A stretch of DNA of 64,000 nt from Microstegium vimineum (Eukaryota; Streptophyta; Magnoliopsida; Poales; Poaceae). Where the stretch lies: NCBI GenBank assembly GCA_022036555.1, contig CM039129.1, forward strand, positions 22,237,973 through 22,301,972, in the 5' to 3' direction. This document shows, one piece after another, positions 57,233 through 64,000 of the stretch (the stretch's first letter is position 1; every line of letters starts with the position of its first letter). The notes under the pieces were generated by a model. That model saw only the letters and a program-made list of their open reading frames with translations, was not told the origin of the DNA and did not search any database. The position numbers and the translations under genes are program-made.

Positions 57233-57534
57233 AATAATCTGATTGCTAGATTTGAATTACCATGTTCTTCTAATACCAGTTTTCATGCTATTGGCAAATA
57301 TAATTGTGAAAAGGAGTATATGGTACACCGAATTTACATTTGTTCAATTGTACAATCTCCTTCCATTGTGAAAAGATATGACCAATTAGAGGTATGTAAT
57401 AACCCTCACCATATCATGTTTGGTTTCCCTAGTTTGAAAATGAATAAACAGGATAACTATCAAGAATGAGAGCATGGTTTACTTTTATCTACAACACATC
57501 CTCCGACAGTGGTCAAACCGAGGACGGTTTGCTA
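57233..57534 (+). other. Stretch between gag and PPT
   Basis: There is no long frame. The last 40 bases before the PPT, and the start of the LTR, encode text of the type 'ENDEDI' found at the end of CRM-type pol. This suggests a relic of pol remains. Confidence 0.5.
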
Positions 57535-57549
57535 TCAAGAAAGGGAGAA
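57535..57549 (+). other. Polypurine tract of the gag-only CRM relative
   Basis: 'caagaaagggagaa' directly precedes the LTR at 57,550 and resembles the tract of the CRM-like element. Confidence 0.85.
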
Positions 57550-59278
57550 TGATGAGGACATCATAGGCTTAGATATGACCATGCCAACCACTTCTATACC
57601 AAAGGCGGAACCATTCTATATGAGGTTTATTATTGTTACATTTGATGAATTGGTGTTGCACCACAAAGTGTGTATATTGTCATTTTCAGAATTGCTTACA
57701 TGGATTCAGGAAGGGTTAGATTGCATATGGATAGCATGGATGATCAATGAAGTTGATTGGGGACCAAATCCAAGTGTTCCTAACGTCCTCCACCAGGCCA
57801 CCACGTCACTTTGGATACAAGGAAACAAAGAGTCCAAGTCCAACACGTTTTGGAAGTTCAATTCGGACTACAGAAGAGTCCAAACTTGCGACGGTTGCCA
57901 CGACTTCATACGGACTCTGATTGGGACGTTCTAGCACTGAAAGCTTATCAAGTCTACTTTCCAATGGGTCCGGACTCATACCTATATCCTATTATATGCG
58001 TGCGCAGTAGACAATTCAATACCGAGATCTTTTCTGCCAACGGTGCTGCGTCACCCTATTTTGGGCTGATGGCCTGTGTATCAAGTTGAGTCCATTAGGG
58101 ACTCATCCTAGGGTTGTAGGACGACACCAGGACACTTGTGGTCGTCCTCCCTCCTCATATCCCCCTAGAGCCACCACAAACAGATTGGGTTTTGTTTGGA
58201 TGAAAGTTTAGCTACTGCTACTTCCTTGTAGACGTGTGTGTCGACTAGACCATCCGTTCTACTTGATTTGGAACCTGTAACGCCCCAGAGTCCAAACGGC
58301 TCAGATCCACTCTGCACGCTGAGCGAACCACACCCACCACCATCCCACTTAAGCTTTCGTCCTCGCTTCGCTTAAAAGGATTAACCCGGAGATGGTGGGA
58401 TGGACTCTAGAAGCCTTATATGTTGGTCTATCCCACCTTAAACAAGCAAGGTGGGACTAAACCCTCCACAATATCTCATTAACACACATGGGCCACTACG
58501 GGCCAAACGGGCCGGATGTGACATACACCCCCCTCAAAGAACTCGACGTCCTCGTCGAGCCCAACATACCCACAACCGGGCAAACGATGACCAGGAACGT
58601 TCCCTCTTAGCACACGCGACCGTGCGCCTAGTGTCGGCACATGTGTCATGCCGTGCGCCCCGCAGAGCCTACACGCGCAATGAACCTACCATGTCCGCAC
58701 ACCTGGCCCGCACGCGCCCGCTGCCGTGAAGGTAGGCTCTGATACCATTTGTAACGCCCCAGAGTCCAAACGGCTCAGATCCACTCTGCACGCTGAGCGA
58801 AACCACACCCACCACCATCCCACTTAAGCTTTCGTCCTCGCTTCGCTTAAAAGGATTAACCCGGAGATGGTGGGATGGACTCTAGAAGCCTTATATGTTG
58901 GTCTATCCCACCTTAAACAAGCAAGGTGGGACTAAACCCTCCACAATATCTCATTAACACACATGGGCCACTATGGGCCAAACGGGCCGGATGTGACAGA
59001 ACCCCACCTTCAGGTGTATCAGATCTGAACCTTCATCTCTTATTTGCATTTGAGTGCTTGTTCTACTTGTTCTTTCTTGTTCTTTGATTTCTTACAGGAA
59101 TAACTCTAGTGGTTTGGTTGGTTGTGATCCACAAGATCGTGAGCAACCGCTGGAATTGGTGTATCGATCACTAAGGCGCAGCGTCCTTGGATGGTTGTAG
59201 TCGGATCGTGAACGTCTCTCTAGTCAAATCGTAGTTATCAATCTCCACCGAAAGATAGAGACACCCATACACTCATCA
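57550..59278 (+). repeat. Second LTR of the gag-only CRM relative, with TRIM inside
   Basis: The LTR begins 'tgatgaggacatcata' and ends 'cacactcatca'. Without the 723-bp TRIM and one TSD copy it is about 1,000 bp. It is followed by another PBS, so it serves as the 5' LTR of a second internal region. Confidence 0.92.
58271..59003 (-). mobile_element. TRIM element with GAACC TSD
   Basis: The element is 58,276-58,998 (723 bp), flanked by 'gaacc' at 58,271-58,275 and 58,999-59,003. Two LTRs (58,276-58,523 and 58,750-58,998, 248 and 249 bp) begin 'tgtaacgcccc' and end 'gatgtgaca' and differ at only about two positions. On the minus strand the internal 226 bp have a Met-type PBS (58,735-58,747 reads 'ggctctgatacca' on the plus strand) and a PPT next to the left LTR ('tacacccccctcaaa' on the plus strand). 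It has no coding capacity. The near-identity of the LTRs means a recent insertion. Confidence 0.95.
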
Positions 59279-59280
59279 AG

Positions 59281-60208
59281 TGGTATTCAGAGCAAGGTTT
59301 CATCGGTGAGAGATTTCAGTTTGCTTTTAATTTCCTAAAGTCCAGAAAAAGCCAACAAAAAATAGTAGATTCGTTTCCCATAATCCCATAGACCTTTTGA
59401 GCCTTTTACTAGTATTGATTAGTTCGGGCTTGTTGAGTTTGGTTTATATCGGTTGAGTCGTGTTGCTGGTCTTAGGGTTAGGCTTTTAGAGTTTCGAGTT
59501 CGTGTCACGTTTTGGTCACTATATCCACTGTGTTTACCATCACCATATACATCTCCACTACATCATATATATTTCTTTTGCAATCGTTGCTACCATATAC
59601 ATCTTCGCTGCACCATATCCATCCACATTTTTTTTCACATCCAGATCTAATTTAGGCACACAAAAAATATCAGCATTGCTAGTTCTTTATGAAAGAAAAC
59701 ACATTGTTACGTTGCTTATTGGAATCTGATTTATCAAGATCCAATTTTGTTATAGTTGTGCAAAGTAAAAGAAAAGAAGAAGAAAAAATCATAAAGAAAA
59801 TAGAAAAAAAAGAAGAAAAGAAGAGAAAGAGAAAGAGAAAAGAAAGAAAAGAAGAGAGGAGGAAAAGAAACGGAGTGTTTTGCTTGCTATTCTTGTGCCT
59901 TTTTTTTGCTGTACCATGACTTCGTTTGTGTCTAGGCTCGCATCTCTAGCACTGTCTAGCCTAGGACCAGCACGGTACCTCCGTTGAACGATCTCTCAAC
60001 TTGCTTTCGTAACTAATGTCGTGCTAGTACTTCCTTGCACATTATTGTTTAGCCCTCCTATAGCTCCACATATCCGGATACAACTTTACAGGTGTTGTTG
60101 CTACGGTGTCGATACACTATTAAAGGGTTTCCGACTTGTTCGTTGCTGCCACCTCCTGTTTTGCTTGGTAAGAACTTGTAAGAGTTTGTTTGAACAGGTT
60201 GAGAGTGA
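59281..60208 (+). other. PBS and leader of the second unit
   Basis: The PBS 'tggtattcagagcaagg' (59,281-59,297) is followed by a leader collinear with 55,203-56,101. A purine-rich stretch of A and G (59,765-59,878) is an expansion absent from the first unit. Confidence 0.75.
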
Positions 60209-60586
60209 GTGAATTACAACAACCACATCCTAATAGTTGATAGGAACATAAATATTATTGTGTATGTTTCTTGTTTTGTTCTAATCATAACAGGAATCTA
60301 CATGGAAATTGGAGATGATCAGATTGCCTATTCCAATCACTTTGCTAGGGGTGTGACAAGTGATAACCATGCTACTCATGAGGTATGTGATGCTTGGTTT
60401 GATGAAATAAAATCTACAGTCCCTTATTTTGAAGGAAACTATGATCCTCATGCATATATTGAATGGGATCTACATGTAGATAAGGAATTTAAAAAATATG
60501 ATCTATTTGAAAAATAAAAGGTTAGCATTGCTTCAAGTGTTCTTATCAACTATGCTTTAACTAAGTGGAAACACCTTTGTAGATTT
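60209..60586 (+). pseudogene. Second-unit gag fragment
   Basis: The sequence follows the gag at 56,050-56,402 up to 'cctttgtagattt'. The start codon position reads ATA, a TAA stop interrupts it at 60,515-60,517, and it is cut at about 60,586 by the filler segment. Confidence 0.85.
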
Positions 60587-60929
60587 GAGGTGCTGCCAAA
60601 ACGCTTCCTCCCTGTACGTGTGGGATTCCTCGGAGGTGCTGCATCTGGAGCACAAGGACGAACCGAGCGAAGGGGACGTTGAGACGGACAACCACGCAAC
60701 TGCACTGCCTGCTGCGACGCGCACGACTACATCAAGTCGTCTTCCGCTGCACCTGCGCGTCTAGTGGTAATCCCGTAACCTATAACTAGCAGTAGATCCT
60801 GTTTTATGAGGTCGAAAAGTTTTGTTTTCCGGCTAGCGTAGCAACCTCGAGATTTGAGGTGCCTCAAAACCGAGATTGATCAACGCCTTTTTGGCAGCCG
60901 CCGTCACGCTGACACATGTCTTCGGACGC
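60587..60929. other. GC-rich filler segment of unknown origin
   Basis: These 343 bp match neither neighbour. The 12 bases 'gatttgaggtgc' occur at its left edge (60,582-60,593) and again at 60,851-60,862. One plus-strand frame is open for about 50 codons from near 60,603 ('LYVWDSSEVLHLEHKDE') to a TAG near 60,763, with coding-like composition. It may be an exon fragment captured at a repair junction. I do not recognise the protein. Confidence 0.4.
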
Positions 60930-61315
60930 TCCTGCTGCACATGTCTAGACAAGATTCACTCCAAACCCGAAGTATCCCTTATCCAATACCCATGAAATTT
61001 TCCTAGCAACTAATACCATAATTTTAGAGCATGCATACCAAATTTCAAGCCAATCCAAATAGATTTTATCTTTCAAACATGGCTATGATCACAGCTAGCT
61101 CAGATTTTGAATAAATGGCAGATTTGAACACTATGAGCTATACTTCTTCAAATTGAATCAAACTTGAACTCAATTTGTTTGAATACTTTCTCAAGACTTA
61201 TATCCATTCAATACACTTACTAAAATAAGTCTTTTAATCATACCCATTCAAATCAACTCAATTTTATCACTAAGCATTAAAACCATTCAAGCACCTTATA
61301 GCAAGAAACTAGTGC

Positions 61316-61367
<52 letters not shown>

Positions 61368-61646
61368 AATTCAATCAACTCATATGCACTATGTCTATAT
61401 CCAATTCAAGCATCTCATAAACACCCAAATGAACTTGATCAACAAGAGATATACCTTAGTAGGTCATGATCAATCCATTAGCAAGCTTCAATTTGAATAT
61501 TTGCAAGCCTTCAAATAATCCAATGAGCACCACAAATTGATCATGCACTTGTATGTTGTAGCACTTGGAATTTATTCTTTTGTCTTGGCATTGGGATAAG
61601 GATAGTACTAAGCTTCATTGCTTGACTCAAATAATATGATGAACAC
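60930..61646 (-). other. Family H internal non-coding DNA, copy 2
   Basis: This AT-rich stretch aligns with 30,430-31,187. It contains a (TA)n run at about 61,316-61,368. No gene is seen. Confidence 0.7.
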
Positions 61647-63733
61647 TTATGAGTTCACATACTTAGGCAAAGCCTTAGTATGAATAGCGGGATATTTTGC
61701 AATGGAAACCATAGAGGTACCACTACCATCCTTTCTAAGCATATGATCATCATCAATGGAAATAGGCTTAGAAGTCATACCTAGGGGACATGAATGAGCC
61801 ATGTGTCCCCTTTCCCGACATGAGTAGAACACTCTCTTTGCTTGAGCCTTTTCTTCCTTGGTCATGTTGTGCTTATCATTGTCTTGCATCTTATCTTTAG
61901 CTTGAATCTTCATCTCAAGCTTGGTAGGACACCTTGAGGCAAAGTGTCCCATATCTTCACATTTATAGCACTTGATGCGAGCCAAACCTTTCTTCTCTTG
62001 ATTCTTTCTCATCATCATGTCATCTTGAATAGGAGTTAGATGACTTGATCTTGCTTTACCACCTCTTCTAGTCTTCTTCTTCATCATCATCCCCAAATCA
62101 CCATCTTCATGGTTGATCTTGTCTTGCACTTGGGTTGTGACTTGAGGCATAGCTTGAGGCTCTACTTGTTGCTTCACCAATTGCTTGGTTGGACACATTG
62201 AGGTGAGATGACCTCAAATGTGAGACTTGAAGCACTTGACATGCTTTAGCCTCTCTTCTTCTTTCTTCAACTTGAGCTTCTCTTTGTTTGGGCAACCATT
62301 TGCAAGATGTCCCATATCACGGCATATGAAGCACATGAAATGAGATAGCTTCTTTTGTTCTTGCTTCTTCATCTTTTTCTTGCCCTTTCTCTTGTTGAAT
62401 CCAACTCCACTCTTGTCACCATAGCTTCTTGTGTTTGTCAACATATGCTCAAAGGTGACTTTGGAGTTGTAGCACCTCTCCAACTTGTTGCTCATATTCT
62501 TCAATTCACTTTTGAGATCATTGTTCTCCTTCAAAAGGTTAGTCTCACAAGACATAGAAGTAGAACAGACATCTATATGTGAAGAACATAGAATATCAAG
62601 TAGATCATCACAACAGGTGGATACATGCTTCTTGCCTACATCACAAGGGTTAGTAACAATATGTAGTTGATCATTTGACCCATGTGATGAGCTTTCATCC
62701 TTTTTAAGATTCATCAACTTACTTATTAGATCACCATGTTTGTGAACCAAGGCCTCATGAGATACACGAAGGTGCTGATGATCTAGCTTTAGTTCTTCAT
62801 GTGAAGATTTAAGAACATCAAGTAAGTGCTTATGTTCTTCACATGAGTCTTTTAGAGTTGAGATTTTCTTTGTTGAAGCTTTAAGGAGTGAAGCATGCAT
62901 TTCAATTAATTCTTCATGGGAATCAACAAGTTTCTCATGATTTTCATCAAGCTCTTTTAGTGAACAACTAGAAGTGTGAAAAATTTTCTTTTGTTGTTCA
63001 CAAGTTTTCTTTAGTGAAGAGATTTCTTTTTCCAAAGACAAGGTTTTAGTTTTATCATTCACTAAAGACATGGTCATGCTAGCAAGTTTATCTACAAGCT
63101 CATCATATGAATGAACATGATCAACAACATTGCTATTTGATACCTTTGTGTCACCTTGTGACATAGAGCAATGTGGTGATGTAGTAGAGCTTGTGATATC
63201 ACCATCAACCGAGCATGAACCATCTTCATCACCACCAAGTGTGCATGGAGTAGCATCATCATTTGCAACACTTGTGGCATCATCATCAATCTTGTCAAGT
63301 GTTCTTGTAGTGATCTTTCATCATCATCACTTGACCATGAGGTGGAGCAATCTTCCACAATCACCAAGTTGTGGTCATGCTCAACATCCTCATGTGCCAC
63401 TAACTCATCACAATCACTTGAGACCATCCCATATTTTTCAATGAGATAGGACCAAATCTCATGAGGTGTGTTCATGTCCATGATCTCTCCAAATATGCAT
63501 TGAGTCAAAGATCTATACATGATGTTAGTAGCTTGGATCTTGAGATCTAGGCATTTCTCTTGTGCTTGGGTTAGGTTCTCTTCATCCCACACATGAGAAA
63601 AGCCTACATCTATGATCCACCACATTTGAGGGCCAATAAATTTGAAATTGCACACCATCCAATTTTTCCATCGTGCAAAGTGAGTGCCATCAAAAATGTG
63701 TGGACAATCAACATCTAGCCCATAAGTCGCCAT
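61647..63733 (-). pseudogene. gag: Family H Gag, copy 2, with four-knuckle array
   Basis: The ATG at 63,733-63,731 begins 'MATYGLDVDCPHIFDGTHFA', and the N-terminal 213-codon frame has the UBN2-like core ('QCIFGEIMDMNTPHEIWSYL'). After a frameshift a 316-codon frame (62,214-63,164) shows a long Lys/Glu/Ser coiled-coil region and the first knuckle 'CFICRDMGHLANGC'. The second knuckle near 62,190-62,235 is destroyed: a Cys reads Ser and a stop intervenes. The frame 61,647-62,198 has the third, 'CYKCEDMGHFASRC', and a fourth in which the first Cys is Phe ('FYSCRERGHMAHSC'). No pol follows. Compared with copy 1, it has one more knuckle position. Confidence 0.85.
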
Positions 63734-63770
63734 CCTCTCGGGTCGGTAAAGACCACAAATGAGAGACCAA

Positions 63771-63782
63771 GCTTTGATACCA
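63771..63782 (-). other. Primer-binding site of family H copy 2
   Basis: The minus strand reads 'tggtatcaaagc', two bases from the 5' LTR, identical to copy 1. Confidence 0.88.
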
Positions 63783-63784
63783 CT

Positions 63785-64000
63785 TGTAGGGTCGAGATGG
63801 CAGACTAGAGGGGGGTGAATAGTCTTTTCTAAACTTAATCGCTTTGGCTAACCGAAACTATTGCGGAATTAAAACTATCGGTCTACCCAAGACTACACCC
63901 CTCTATCTATTACTTTAGCACCTAGCAAAGATGTCTATTATGCTACTTAAGGTGCCAAACTAGGAGGCTCACCTAAACAAGTCTAGGTTGCTAGGTCACA
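63785..64000 (-). repeat. 5' LTR of family H copy 2, cut by the window end
   Basis: It begins 'tgtagggtcgagatggca' and matches 54,001-54,184 and 53,165 onward. Only the first 216 bp are in view. Confidence 0.88.

Larger units (their letters stand above)
54185..60586 (+). mobile_element. Gag-only relative of the CRM-like element, tandem form
   Basis: The order is LTR (54,185-55,183), PBS, leader, gag, PPT, LTR (57,550-59,278, carrying a TRIM), a second PBS, leader and truncated gag to 60,586. PBS, leader blocks and the terminal 'tgatgaggacatc' agree with the CRM-like element at 22,827-29,857, but no protease, RT, RNase H or integrase is present. It is a non-autonomous partner, comparable to the non-autonomous CRM elements known from rice. 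The LTR-internal-LTR-internal order indicates unequal recombination between copies. Confidence 0.85.
54001..64000 (-). mobile_element. Family H element, copy 2 (runs off the window)
   Basis: This minus-strand element has the start of its 3' LTR at 54,001-54,184, then a CRM-like gag-only array (54,185-60,586), a filler segment, and its own internal DNA (60,930-63,784) with gag and PBS. The 5' LTR starts at 63,785 and continues past 64,000. The LTR starts at 54,001 and 63,785 resemble each other more than copy 1. It sits inside the 5' LTR of copy 1. The five bases to its left are 'gcttc', and the partner is out of view. Confidence 0.7.

Noticed and set aside
58451..58729. 92-codon plus-strand frame as a gene
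   Set aside because: It runs across the LTR and internal part of the TRIM and covers its PPT; it is a chance frame.
58276..58998. Cassandra-type TRIM carrying a 5S rRNA promoter
   Set aside because: I see no 5S-like internal promoter boxes in the 248-bp LTRs.
54180..60600. TSD for the gag-only CRM relative
   Set aside because: The left flank is 'ctagg', but the right end is truncated at 60,586, so no partner can be checked.
61316..61368. (TA)n run as a CRISPR-like or functional array
   Set aside because: It is a simple dinucleotide microsatellite with no spacers.
15109..63782. tRNA genes at the sites resembling initiator tRNA
   Set aside because: Each match is only 12-18 bases and adjoins an LTR, as expected for primer-binding sites.

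Overview
This window is plant nuclear DNA, almost certainly from a grass, and consists of nested LTR retrotransposons. I found no host gene, tRNA or rRNA gene and no CRISPR array. The evidence is initiator-Met-type primer-binding sites, polypurine tracts, 5-bp target-site duplications (TSDs), and copia and Ty3/gypsy gag, protease, RT, RNase H and integrase motifs. A plant mobile domain gene and a TRIM element fit a grass. Much of the content resembles heterochromatin; a pericentromeric origin is only an inference from the CRM-like elements.

Layout. Positions 1 to about 13,300 are poor-quality sequence in which bases are smeared into homopolymers. I identify nothing before 8,770. From 8,770 to 19,132 lies a minus-strand copia element (family B, copy 1) with partial 3' LTR, RNase H, integrase and gag remnants, and a clean 2.07-kb 5' LTR. 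Its gag is interrupted by Ty3/gypsy debris (14,661-16,346). Positions 19,133-19,460 are the 3' tail of another element.

From 19,461 onward the framework is a minus-strand, gag-only copia-like element (family H) running to 54,000 and split by three insertions, each with a perfect TSD. These are a CRM-like Ty3/gypsy element (22,827-29,857, TSD GAAGT), a gag-only family-B copia element (32,383-37,234, TSD AGTCA), and a 15.3-kb Tat-like Ty3/gypsy array (37,739-53,008, TSD GGGAG). The Tat array holds gag-pol on the plus strand and two multi-exon genes on the minus strand, one with a plant mobile domain. It is itself hit by a solo LTR (47,264-48,271, TSD CCATG).

At 54,001 a second family-H element begins inside the 5' LTR of the first and runs past the window end. 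Its 3' LTR is broken by a gag-only relative of the CRM-like element, arranged LTR-internal-LTR-internal (54,185-60,586). The second LTR of that array carries a young TRIM (58,276-58,998, TSD GAACC). The nest is therefore four levels deep.

Functionally, no element here looks autonomous. The CRM-like element has lost its RT core, the family-B copy appears to lack RT, the Tat pol has lost sequence between RT and RNase H, and three lineages keep only gag. The shared leader, PBS and LTR termini of the CRM-like element and its gag-only relative suggest a donor-parasite pair. Coordinates in the clean region were read directly from termini and TSDs; those before 13,300 are approximate.
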